Assembly: GCA_025529335.1 (NCBI GenBank)
Contig: JAMYHX010000537.1
Location: 1 to 27,809, forward strand
Direction of reading: 5' to 3'
From: Rhizopus sp. PT2906
Lineage: Eukaryota > Mucoromycota > Mucoromycetes > Mucorales > Rhizopodaceae
DNA: 27,809 bases
A model generated the notes under the pieces. That model did no database searches. It was given only the letters and a program-made list of their open reading frames with translations, and had not been told where the DNA came from. Both the position numbers and the translations under genes were made by a program. Every line of letters starts with the position of its first letter. The first letter of the stretch is position 1. Shown in pieces: positions 19,115 to 27,809 of this stretch.

Positions 19115-20817
19115 CAACTCTTTTTTTTTTGATAAGAAAGAGATAAAAGGAAAAAAAAAAAAAAGAAAAAAGAAATCAAAACAAACAACACACAGACAGA
19201 CACATAGCGTACATCTACATAGATTATGACACGACTGTATTCAACGTGTAAATACGCCCCCTATTTTTTCATACTTTTCTTTTATTGGGTTAACTGGGAT
19301 TCAAAAGGAAGAAGACAAGTTCTCAACGGGGACAAATAAAAAAAAAAGAAAGCGTTGTGTCAATAGTGACCCATTCTCTCCTTGTTTTTAATACCGTGTA
19401 CTTTCTGACAAATAGTTTTTATGTAACAAGAAATGTTTATGCAACCTTTTTAGAGTCCTCAGGAAATGTTGCAGCCAATCAAAACCAACTTCGTATTTTT
19501 AGAAACCGCATCGCTTGTTAAAAGGTCATGTCATCCAGGCGTACAAAACATCTCCACAGGAAAAAATAAAAAAAAAAAAAAAACAGTGGATGAATCAAAT
19601 AATATAAAACGAGTAAGGTTATTAAAAAAATGATCCACGTGTCGAAAGCCAGTCTGAAAAATACGAGTTTGTTGAATGGGTCAACTTTACTAAACTAATT
19701 GGGCCACCATTTTTTTATTTCAGCTAATAAATTATGTGTGTGTATACTCTATCGACCAATTGTCAACAAGAGTTTTCTTTGACGAGATTCATGCTTGTCT
19801 GGGATATATGGAGCTGTCGAGCAAAGATATTACAACATATCACAGTCTGATTTCACACACAAACAGTGAAGTAAATAACGAAACAATTAACAAAAGATTG
19901 TAGGAGACTGTTAATATATCAACAATAATTTTGAATTGAGTGTGTAAATTAGTCCTTGTATCACTGGCTCGATCATGTGGTTAATAAGCAAATTAACACA
20001 ATTCAATGTAGCTTATTGTTTGCACTGCGAGACAATTTATACTTTACAAGTATTTACAACAAAAAGGGATACAATAATAATAATAATAATAGCCATTTCT
20101 TTAAGTTCAAGTGGGCTTACACTGGCTTATTCAGAATGAGAAGGTCGGTTATTGAACGTTGGAATTAACATCATTGTTGAGATTACATTTCAAAAAGGGA
20201 GAGATCTAAACACTCTAAATTTTGAAGACGAATTCGGAGCCTGAATCGACACGCGGTGAAGTGACATTTTTCCTCAATCTTCAGACAGCTGTCTTTCACT
20301 CAATTCGTACCCATTTCTAACTCACTCAAACCCATCAACATTGCCAGACTATTCTCTATCTCTTCATAATAGTCAAAAGTCAGCATATCTTAAATAAGTG
20401 TTCAGAACATCACGTGATCAAATAGATGACCAAAGCGAGTATTAGCCTCTGTCACAAAGAAGCGATGACAGCTAAATTGTGCAAGCTTTTGTGTGTCTGC
20501 TCATTCATACACTCTTTCCAGAAAGTAAATATCGTTTCAAGAAGCCATGTTTTGTATTATAAATCTCCGAATTATGCGACATTACTTTCAGGAAAAACTG
20601 CATCAAACGGTTAAAAGGTTTCGAGTGTGGAAAGAAGAGAATGTGTAACTTGATTCCCATACAAAATGAAGGGTAGTTTCACAATGTGTACAATAATGGA
20701 ATACAAAAGCAAGGAAGCCTTCCTGGTTCGATTATATTTCACTTTTTCGTTCCCCTTGTTCATCTAGTTGACAGGTAAGCCAAGGCTTTTTCTTTTCTTT
20801 TTTTTTTTTTTTTCTTC
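19115..20817. other. Long intergenic region upstream of two divergent genes
   Basis: 1.7 kb between the CENP-B-like gene (-) and the methyltransferase gene (+). It holds A runs near 19150 and 19567, an AAT microsatellite at 20071-20091 and T runs just before the methyltransferase. Short open frames at 19956-20168 and 20426-20614 show no motif or splice support. No terminal inverted repeats flanking the pogo-like gene were found by eye. Confidence 0.45.
20071..20091. repeat. AAT trinucleotide microsatellite
   Basis: About six to seven AAT/ATA units in intergenic DNA. Confidence 0.75.
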
Positions 20818-22087
20818 ATGGGAAACAAGTTTACAAAGATACGAAATAATACATATTTTAGTAATAAGACACATTTGACAGACATGAGTGAGACCAAGGT
20901 TGATGATAGTAAAAAGACAGATATACCCACAAAGAGAGAGTTTCATCAAGTAGAGACGTCTACTTATTGGTTGCCCAAAGATGAGGACGAGCAGTTGAGA
21001 TTGACAGGTGTAAGTTGTGTGTGTTTGTGTGATACAATGAGTCTAAATATGTTGTTATAGCAACATGGTATTTTCAAACATATAGCTGGAGGGTAAGAAT
21101 GGTAACTTATAATGTCATTTGATAACACCTCCTTTTATAGAAACGTTCGTCCAAAGGTCTTGAAGGCCTTGGATTTCAAGGGTGGACTTGAAGTACTTGA
21201 CGTCGGATGTGGATCAGGCGTGTGGGTCATGGTAACTTGTGACAATTTTCATTTAAAACAAAGACTCATTGTGAATTAGGATATGATCTCTGAGTATCCC
21301 AATTGCAATTACTATGGCTGTGATATGGTAGATGTTGTCAATAAGAACATGATGCCAAAGCAATTTCAGTTTGCTATTGGTAATATCCTTGAAGGTTTGC
21401 CTTATCCTGATAACTCGTTTGATTTTGTTCATATGAGACTGTTTGTTGCTGCATTAAAAGTCGAGGAATGGCCATTGGCGATTAAGGAGCTGGTCCGTGT
21501 GACTAAGCCAGGAGGTTACTTCCAAATGGTTGAACTCGATATGAGAGTAAAAAAATAAGAGTAAAAAAAAGGAAACGATTTCTTGACAAAATTCATTAGA
21601 TACCTGAATTAAAAGAAGGACAAGAGAAGGATGCATTCTACAGATTGATGGAAGCAGGTAAATCCTCTTCTTTATAAATAACATGCCCCTCACTATTTAA
21701 TATATATAGCCAATATTACATGCAAGGCAAGAGGACAAGATGCAAGGATTGGCAGAGAGTTAGAAAGAATGGTATCTGAAGCTGATCATATCAACATCAT
21801 TGACACTAAATACGGATACCTTGATACAAGTAAGCTTCTTTTTTTTCACGAATTTAATAACATAACCTCTCACCATGCCAGTACTAGCCAATGGTACAAA
21901 TGAGGCCAAGATGGCCATTTGGGCTTGGATACAGTTTGCAAAGAGTGGTATGCCCATGTTTGGTCCTGTGTTGGGCTTAAAGGATGTACAGGAACAACAG
22001 AATTATTTGAAAGAACTTGAGTATTGTATGACGTCGATCAATGGCCATGCTCATGTGTACACCGTAGCTGCTCAAAAAGTCGAATAA
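20818..22087 (+). CDS. SAM-dependent methyltransferase with a myristoylation-like N-terminus
   Basis: Seven exons (20818-21009, 21061-21092, 21141-21231, 21280-21546, 21600-21657, 21710-21829, 21882-22087) splice to 321 residues. SAM-binding motif I is VLDVGCGSGVW (residues 93-103). Motif II/post-I follows (NYYGCDMVD), then the LPYPDNSFDFVHMRL motif and VRVTKPGGYFQMVE. This is the class I Methyltransf_11/25 type common in fungi; the substrate is not predictable. The N-terminus MGNKFTK fits the N-myristoylation rule (Gly2, Thr6), which would tether the enzyme to membranes; an alternative start at Met23 (MSETKVDD) would remove it. AATAAA is at 22135-22140. Confidence 0.88.
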
Positions 22088-22769
22088 AAAAGGTTTTCTT
22101 TATTGTATATTTTCTTTGAAAGGTGGTTAAAAACAATAAAGAAGAGGGAACCTGTACTGCTATATTGATATTTACAAAATGGAACAATACTATCAAATTG
22201 ACAACATTCTTTGTGAAGTTGTGTACCCTTCATCATGGTTATACGAGTAGTATAGTCCCATTTTTTAAACCATTAGACTGTTAGGTCTTTATTCTAAAGA
22301 TATCTTACATCAATCTAAAGCCACATTATCCCCACTTTATCATTTTTGCTTCAAAATCAATGATAAACACGACGTCTTTTGCTAGCAAGAAAGAAATACG
22401 CAACGTCTGTTTTTCAATGTCAGATTTTAAATTGGGGTGAGTATAATCATTTATAGTAATTTGGTTCTCCCATCGGTCCCTTTTCACATGTCTATGATGA
22501 TAAAGGCATAAAAAGTTGTTTTTAATAAACTCTATGAATAATAATAAGACTTGTAAAGACGACTAACAAAAGGAGAAAAGGAGGCATAAAAGTGCTTTCT
22601 CTCTTTCTTTTTCTCTTTCTTTATTGTAATTTTACGAGTGAAATGCGGAGAGTGTAACTTTATTCTTTTTTGTACAGATCAAGATGACATAAAGAAAAAT
22701 TAAAATCAGTGACTATAAAAGCAACAAGAGTAAAAATTATATTTTTTTTATTATCTTCTTCTTTACAAA
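22088..22769. other. Intergenic region and SCP2 promoter
   Basis: The left part is the methyltransferase 3' end; the right part is the SCP2 promoter with CT-rich tracts near 22600. No ORF is supported. Confidence 0.45.
22714..22720 (+). promoter_or_regulatory. TATA box of the SCP2 gene
   Basis: TATAAAA 50 bases before the ATG, followed by a T/C-rich leader ending in ACAAA before the start codon. Spacing fits a short 5' UTR and a strongly expressed gene. Confidence 0.5.
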
Positions 22770-23156
22770 ATGTCTGATATCGTCGTTCCTGGTTTCAAAA
22801 GCTCTGAATTGATTGCTGAACTTAACAAGTCATTCGAAAATTACAGTCCTGAAGAAAAGCAAAAGTTAATCAAGCAAGTCAATGGTGTCTTTCAATTTGT
22901 CATCAAGAACAACGAAGGTAAAGAAGAGGTTTTTGTCGTCGATGTCAAGAAGGAAGGTAAAGTCAGTCGTGGTAAGGGTGTCAAGCCTGATGCTATCTTG
23001 ACCTTGAAGGATCAAGACTTTGTTGACTTGGCTACTGGTAAATTAAATGGTCAAAAGGCTTACATGAGTGGTAAACTCAAGATTAAGGGTCAAATCATGT
23101 TGGCTATGAAATTGGATACCGTCTTCAAGGCCGTTAAGCCTGCTGCTAAGCTTTAA
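22770..23156 (+). CDS. Peroxisomal SCP2-domain sterol carrier/lipid-transfer protein
   Basis: An intronless 128-residue protein covering a single SCP2 domain. It shows a helical N-terminal part (SELIAELNKSFENYSPEEKQKLIKQ), VFQFVIKN, the Lys/Gly-rich middle, PDAILTLKDQDFVDLATGKLNGQKAYMSGKLKIKG and the end AAKL. The final AKL fits the PTS1 consensus, as in the yeast oleate-induced peroxisomal lipid carrier PXP-18. SCP2 proteins bind acyl-CoAs, fatty acids and sterols and are thought to support peroxisomal beta-oxidation. Codons are strikingly uniform (AAG, GGT, GTC, TTG), unlike neighbouring genes, and suggest high expression. AATAAA is at 23185-23190. Confidence 0.95.
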   Translation: MSDIVVPGFKSSELIAELNKSFENYSPEEKQKLIKQVNGVFQFVIKNNEGKEEVFVVDVKKEGKVSRGKGVKPDAILTLKDQDFVDLATGKLNGQKAYMSGKLKIKGQIMLAMKLDTVFKAVKPAAKL

Positions 23157-23504
23157 TTTATTTTATTTTTGTACAGAATTATGTAATAAACAAGTGCCTT
23201 TATAAATTCATTCAAGAAGCAATTCAGTCTAATTCATGACTGACTGGGGTTTTCTTTAAAAAAAAAGGGGGGGGGAGGAATAACACACTCCTCTTTTTTT
23301 TCTGTGTGAATATCAAAAAAATAATTGTCCTTATTCCAACAAAAGAACATCCCTTTGCATATTGGTGTGATTACAACAACTAGGAATTCAAATACCGATG
23401 AGACAAAAAAAAACCCGGTCCTGTTAAAAAGCACATAAAAAGCAGCATCTTGGCCATTTTTTTTTCTTGCTTTCTTTTCTTACACAAATGTATCTTTCCT
23501 ATTG
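23157..23504. other. Intergenic region between SCP2 and the SOSS-B-like gene
   Basis: Contains adjacent A (8) and G (9) runs near 23258-23276 and the SOSS-B promoter. The minus-strand frame in it is low-complexity. Confidence 0.4.
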
Positions 23505-23511
23505 ATGATAG

Positions 23512-23542
<31 letters not shown>

Positions 23543-24159
23543 GCCAGTCAATAAGGTGGTTGCAAACTTTCTTCAAGTAAAAGACATGAATGCACAATGT
23601 AAAAATTTTGATTGCGAAGTGATTGTGCTCCAGCCAGGTAGGGATTATAATATAATAACAAAGACATGCTTAATAATATAAGCAGACAATGAGCCAACAG
23701 GTACACGTGACGGAGATATAGTTTACAAGTTCTTAGTAGCAGATAGAACAGGTTCAATCGTGTTGACTGTTTGGGGCACAAAAGGAAGTGAGATAAAGAA
23801 TGGAGATATTTTACGTCTATCGGGAGTGTAAGTTATAATAATGTCATATTCCCCTCTTTTTCTCATTCTTTAATAGACATTGTAAGTTGAGAAATGGACA
23901 TTTGTATATTTGTACACCTAGTAAATGTAAATTAAAGAGAGTGGGGCAAGATACATTACCGTTTAGTGAGAAACCAAACATGTCAGAGAAAGAATACATT
24001 AAGCCTGTATTAAACGCTGCTATAAATAATAATAATAATGTTGTCACAAGACAGCAGCCCTATACGTTTAATAGAGGCCATCGTAATAATAATAATAATA
24101 ATCAACCAAGAACAAACCGTATAAGATACCATCATGATTTGGATAATCCTGTACAGTAA
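23505..24159 (+). CDS. SOSS-B/hSSB-type single-stranded DNA-binding protein (OB fold)
   Basis: Exons 23505-23637, 23686-23827 and 23877-24159 give 185 residues. A ten-Gln run follows MIE. The OB fold (about residues 17-120) reads KNFDCEVIVLQP, DIVYKFLVADRTGSIVLTVWG, IKNGDILRLSG, HLYICTPSKCKLKRVG and the family-specific FSEKPNMSE. The tail is rich in Asn, with two Asn runs coded by AAT, and Arg. In animals this protein (NABP/SOSS-B) is the DNA-binding subunit of the SOSS complex, which senses ssDNA at breaks and promotes homologous recombination. It lies 145 bases before BUB2 on the same strand. AATAAA is at 24267-24272. Confidence 0.9.
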
Positions 24160-24166
24160 CCCCCCT

Positions 24167-24172
<6 letters not shown>

Positions 24173-24199
<27 letters not shown>
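24173..24199. repeat. CT dinucleotide microsatellite
   Basis: A pure TC run of about 27 bases just after the stop codon of the SOSS-B-like gene, within its 3' UTR. Confidence 0.85.
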
Positions 24200-24304
24200 A
24201 TGTCGCTTTTCCCCTTTAAGAAATATTCATTTCATTGTATCTTTATATATATTCTCTTTGTATTATAATAAATCATCTCTTTCTTTATTTCTTTTCTTTT
24301 TCTT

Positions 24305-25520
24305 ATGAATCAAGAATCCATTGAATCAATACTTGCCAGAAAACATACAAATCCTGAAGAGACTATCAAGAGTATCTTTGATCTGAAGGAAGCATTACTC
24401 ACCCAAACATGTCTTCCTGGCGTAAATACAACCCCCACTTGTTTTTGAAAAATACTCATCAGTATATGTAGCAAAGAGAAAAAGTATGGAAATTATTACT
24501 TGGTGTTCGTAACATATCTGCCTCAAGCTATATCCATCTTGTTGAACTGGGACCAAGTGCTCTTGATGATAAAATACGTAATGACACATTTAGAACGATG
24601 GCCACAGATGCTAGCTTTTTAGAACATGTATCCGAGGATATGCTCATTCGATTACTGAATGCATTTGTCTGGACTGGAGAAAAGGGTAAGAGGCTTATAT
24701 CTTTACTGATCTCTCTCATTTTTCATTCTAGATCCTCGTATAGACAGCATTCGTACACTATTTACAGATAAGCCCATAGACAATATTACGTATATGCAAG
24801 GTATGAATGTACTCGCTGCTCCCTTCTTGATGGTCATGCCAGAGATGGATGCCTTTTTTGCATTTTCGACATTTATCTATAGATGGTGTCCACTTTATGT
24901 TCTTCCGACCATGAGAGGCGTACACTGCGGCATCCGTGTAAGTCTTTTTCATTCTTTTTTTTTTTTTAGTTTTACTTATTCAATTAGCTTTTTGAATTAT
25001 GCTTACGCTCGCTGGATCCTACTCTCTATGGTTATCTACGTGGAAAGAATCTATCAGCCACTGTCTATGCATTACCTCGTAAGTGTTTTATTAAATAACA
25101 ATAGAAAGCCAACTTTTTTTTTTTTTTTTTTTTTTTATAGCCATCATGACATTTTCGGCTTGTACAGCGCCTCTTTCTGAGCTTCTACAACTATGGGACT
25201 ATATGTTTGCTCATGGTCTTCACTTGAATATTTTATTTGTGATTGCTCAAATTGCCCTTATTCGTGGAGACATTCTACAAAACCAAAGTCCGTACAAGAT
25301 ACTTCGTGTTCTGCCTCCTCTTCGCGCCAAGGACATCATTGAACTTACCAAGGTACTTGTCAAGAACTTACCTTCTGATCTCTACCAAAAACTAGTGTAC
25401 CACGCTTATGATGAATCAGTGGCTGATAGTCTTGGTATTGCTGCTACTAGTTCGACAGCCAGTGAGTTGCACCAAGGTGAAGAAGATCTGCCTGCATATT
25501 TAAGGGATTTTCATTTATAA
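24305..25520 (+). CDS. BUB2: Bub2/Cdc16-type TBC-domain GTPase-activating protein
   Basis: Spindle-position checkpoint GAP: with Bfa1 (Byr4 in fission yeast) it switches off the Tem1/Spg1 GTPase to delay mitotic exit or septation; it acts at the spindle pole body. Exons 24305-24421, 24472-24685, 24732-24937, 24988-25078 and 25141-25520 join to 335 residues. The TBC domain shows REKVWKLLLGV near the start, IRNDTFRTM, RLLNAFVW, YMQGMNVLAAPFL (the Y-x-Q-G-M-N Gln-finger motif), FELCLRSLDPTLYGYL, MTFSACTAPLSELLQLWDYMFAHG and the ILRVLPPLRAKDI end. The Arg of the usual IxxDxxR finger corresponds to IRNDTFR. The last intron has a 23-base T run before its acceptor. AATAAA is at 25561-25566, only seven bases before the next ATG. 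Confidence 0.93.
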
Positions 25521-25572
25521 TGCATTTTTTGTTTTTGAAAAAAATTGTGCGGATTATTTCAATAAAATATAC

Positions 25573-26871
25573 ATGACTACAACAACAAACAGTGTATTGA
25601 ATGCAATGCAAAGAGAGCTTCAATGCTCAGTTTGGTATATATATATATAGTAGCTCTTTGCATAAATTGTTATTCATTTTCTTTAATAGCATGTCTCTCA
25701 TGAAGCAACCTACTTCTATATCATGTGCTCATATGTTTTGTAAACAATGCATAGAAACTAAAATGCAACAAAAATCGACATGTCCACTTTGCAATCACCT
25801 TATAAAACAGCTTCATCCAATGCCCAATATACAAATTATAATCGATGAGTTTATGAAATTAAAGCAAGAATATCAAGTAGACGATCCTTTTATAGATCCA
25901 GCCTCATTATGTAAGAATATAAAAAGATACTTCAGGAACATGACTGATGACAAGTTACAGCAACAGAAGAAGACAAAACATTGGTCACATCCTTGGATAT
26001 CAAAAAAGGTTCTTTTAAATATCTCTTTTTTATACGCGTGATAACCTTTTTCGTTATAGCTCAAGCTAGAGCTGCTCTACAAGCACAAGAAAACTCTTTG
26101 CCAATACAAGAAAAAGAATGCAAGATATTGAAAAAAGGGCATAAGCCAGTAAGTTAAATAGACATACACACTTTTTTGCTAAAATAAATCATAAAAGGAG
26201 TTGAATATCCCCAACATGATCTTTGTAGACAAAATGAACACAGAAGTAACTCATATCGTATTACCAGCAGGTAAATGTATAAAAGAAACCAAAAGAAAAA
26301 AAACTCATTGATACAGACAAGCATAACATTGTGGATCGCAGTTTAACTTATTATCTGGGTATCTTGTATGGTTGCTTTATCGTCAATGAGCAATGTAAGC
26401 ATGTATTGAGCCCATGCATCCAGAGAAATAACTTGAGTATTTAGGGTTAGAGAACTGTATAAAGAGAGGTCATATCATTCCAGAAAGTAGGTATGAAATT
26501 AGTGGGGATCGAGACATGGGACGAACAGGCGCTCCTGAAAAGGCCAGAAAGAATAAAGAAGCCAAGGTATAACAGATTCATGCTTCTTACCCCTGTCGCT
26601 CACACCCCTTTAGAAACCAAACCTGTTTAGAGGCCTCAAAGTGTGTATAATAGATGACGATCTACAGAGACAAGTGGAAAAGTGCATTTTAGCAGGGGGA
26701 GGTATTGTTGAAGATTCATGCCAGGATGTAATTGTTTGCAGCGATGATCCTGAATCCAAAAGACAGGAACTAAAGGATCGGTTTACACATCGAACTTTGT
26801 TATTGAAAAGTTGGATATTTGACTCTATTTGTAATTTTGAGCTGTTAAAAAAAGATGACTATTGCTTATAA
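25573..26871 (+). CDS. RING finger plus tandem BRCT protein of the BRCA1/BARD1 type
   Basis: Eight exons (25573-25634, 25690-25910, 25961-26008, 26060-26148, 26198-26270, 26317-26394, 26445-26566, 26614-26871) give 316 residues. A C3HC4 RING sits at residues 18-55 (Cys18, Cys21, Cys33, His35, Cys38, Cys41, Cys52, Cys55), with MSLMKQPTSISCAHMFCKQC close to the BRCA1 RING. BRCT1 runs to about 215: EVTHIVLPA, RSLTYYLGILYGCF, the Trp motif EQWLENCIKRG and RYEISGD. BRCT2 (233-316) has LFRGLKVCI, LAGGGIVED and the second Trp motif KSWIFDSICNFELL. RING plus two C-terminal BRCTs is the BRCA1/BARD1 layout: E3 ubiquitin ligase with phosphopeptide- or chromatin-binding repeats. Human BRCA1 is about 1860 and BARD1 about 780 residues; this lacks the long middle and ankyrins. 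BRCT details lean to BARD1 and the RING to BRCA1. Exons 2-4 are the least certain, one donor being GTTCTT. Confidence 0.85.
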
Positions 26872-27007
26872 AAAAAAAACATGATGCAGTCTTAAAAAAG
26901 CGATATTACCCACAGTGATGATGTGTACCCAAGGACTAAGCATATTTCAATCTACAACAGCCTGCAATCCATCTGTGAAGTTTTTTTTTTTTTGTTTAGA
27001 AAGTTGA

Positions 27008-27424
27008 ACACAGGAAATAATCACGTCAGCAAGTCTCCAAACGCATGGTTCAGTTGTCCTTGTTAATCGAACTGTCAACATAAGATTAGACTCGGTTGTT
27101 CAAGTTGATGCTATTAACACTGCTGCTGAAAACAGAGTTTTTGTTACAAAACATTTTTCAATGTCTCAAGATAATCTAACAGTTGAGATTGCCGATCGTC
27201 TTGCTGCTTATCACTCTTATAGAGAAAATCCATACTGTTTAACTGATGAGCAAATAGCAAATATAAGGTTGGGAGCAGCGTTGATACTATCTGCAATTGA
27301 CGAAAATAATAAGAAACAATGCAATAAACCAATATTGCTTAATCCAAAGACGATAAAAATAAAGACGTGTCTTATTTTCCTTCAGTTATTGAGAAATTAC
27401 GAACAAGTTGGAACAGATGCTTAG
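27008..27424 (+). CDS. Coding-like segment of unknown family, 5' end undefined
   Basis: The frame is open from 27008 to a stop at 27424. A plausible acceptor (ACACAG, ending at 27013) would start an exon there; otherwise the first ATG is at 27161 and gives 87 residues. The segment reads QTHGSVVLVNRTVNIRLD, FVTKHFSMSQ, RLAAYHSYRENPYCLTDEQ and IANIRLGAALILSAIDENN, which looks like folded protein (mixed strands, then helices). The last 30 residues (ILLNPKTIKIK...) are less convincing and could be read-through into an intron. No upstream exon with a start codon can be fixed. I do not recognise the family. It follows the BRCA1/BARD1-like gene by about 140 bases on the same strand. Confidence 0.4.
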   Translation, partial: TQEIITSASLQTHGSVVLVNRTVNIRLDSVVQVDAINTAAENRVFVTKHFSMSQDNLTVEIADRLAAYHSYRENPYCLTDEQIANIRLGAALILSAIDENNKKQCNKPILLNPKTIKIKTCLIFLQLLRNYEQVGTDA

Positions 27425-27809
27425 GGAGCGGCTGGGCACGTGTAAACTCGAACGAAAAGATAAATAAAGAAAATGATGGTTACAAAAGCCAAGGCCACAA
27501 AGCTCAATGTGTACTTCTCTTTCATACATTGAAACATACATGATAAATGCTCGGCATATAGTTTGGTTATTTACACAAGTCATAAATGCTACATTACCCC
27601 AGAAATATGGAGTAACCTAAAGAAAAGGGCGAGTTTAAAAAAGTATATAATGCGCGATGTTAACTATGTATGGTTGTCATAGAAACTCTTGCTTTCTCAA
27701 CTATTTTCCGTCTGGAGCCCCATTAGAGAGACATACGTAATCAATAAGCATGTTGAAGAGTTTGTTTGATAAAAACTGTATCTTTTCTTTATTTTTTAAG
27801 CGCATCAAA
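27425..27809. other. Right end of the window with no supported gene
   Basis: AT-rich. Frames on both strands (for example 27386-27583 on minus) lack motifs or splice support. A downstream exon of the 27008-27424 segment might exist here, but none can be placed. Confidence 0.35.

Noticed and set aside
19956..20614. Short plus-strand frames in the long intergenic region
   Set aside because: One runs through an AAT microsatellite and neither shows conserved motifs; could be relics but cannot be supported.
25911..26041. Reading the RING protein frame on to the stop near 26041
   Set aside because: That reading cannot join to the downstream BRCT exons in phase; splicing at 25911 and 26009 solves the frame.
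1..27809. tRNA, rRNA and CRISPR arrays
   Set aside because: No B-box-like GGTTCGAATCC context with a cloverleaf, no rRNA landmarks and no spaced direct repeats were seen by eye.

Overview
The window is nuclear DNA of a filamentous fungus, most likely an early-diverging one of the Mucoromycota/Mucorales type. This is inferred from AT-rich intergenic DNA full of A/T runs, many 45-60 base introns (GTAAGT...TAG) and the gene repertoire. I saw no bacterial operons, tRNA, rRNA or CRISPR array. All exon joins below were made by eye from reading-frame continuity and splice motifs, without transcript evidence.

Layout. 1-560: decayed copy of a probable repeat-family gene (+). 2072-2825: HIS3, histidine synthesis (+). 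3418-4627: ceramide synthase (+), convergent with 5042-6191, an SLC35F-type transporter (-). 7220-7681: a minimal SET-domain protein (-). 7781-10141: DBP4, ribosome-biogenesis DEAD-box helicase (-), divergent from 10382-10797, a yippee zinc-binding protein (+). 10866-11429: unrecognised Gln-rich protein (-). 11639-11823: possible 45-residue secreted peptide (-). 12525-12819: relic of an FAD-dependent oxidoreductase (+). 13165-13826: purine phosphoribosyltransferase (-). 14173-15290: spliced, coding-like fragments of no family I know, plus a second diverged copy of one 3' end (-).

15528-16719: DUF4743/Nudix hydrolase (+), almost touching 16729-17776, a peroxisomal enoyl-CoA hydratase 2 (-). 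18255-19114: a CENP-B/pogo-type DNA-binding protein without a transposase domain but ending in a PCNA-binding (PIP) box (-). 20818-22087: SAM-dependent methyltransferase with a myristoylation-like N-terminus (+). 22770-23156: peroxisomal SCP2 lipid carrier (+). 23505-26871: three tightly packed same-strand genes: a SOSS-B/hSSB-type ssDNA-binding protein, BUB2 (mitotic-exit GAP) and a 316-residue RING plus tandem-BRCT protein of the BRCA1/BARD1 type. 27008-27424: unidentified coding-like segment (+).

Themes. The hydratase (C-terminus SKL) and SCP2 (AKL) both carry peroxisomal targeting signals and fit fatty-acid oxidation. The right third is rich in genome-maintenance functions: PIP-box DNA binder, SOSS-B, BUB2 and BRCA1/BARD1-like protein. 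The two most interesting items are the miniature fungal BRCA1/BARD1-like gene and the DNA-binding plus PIP-box remnant of a pogo-type transposase.
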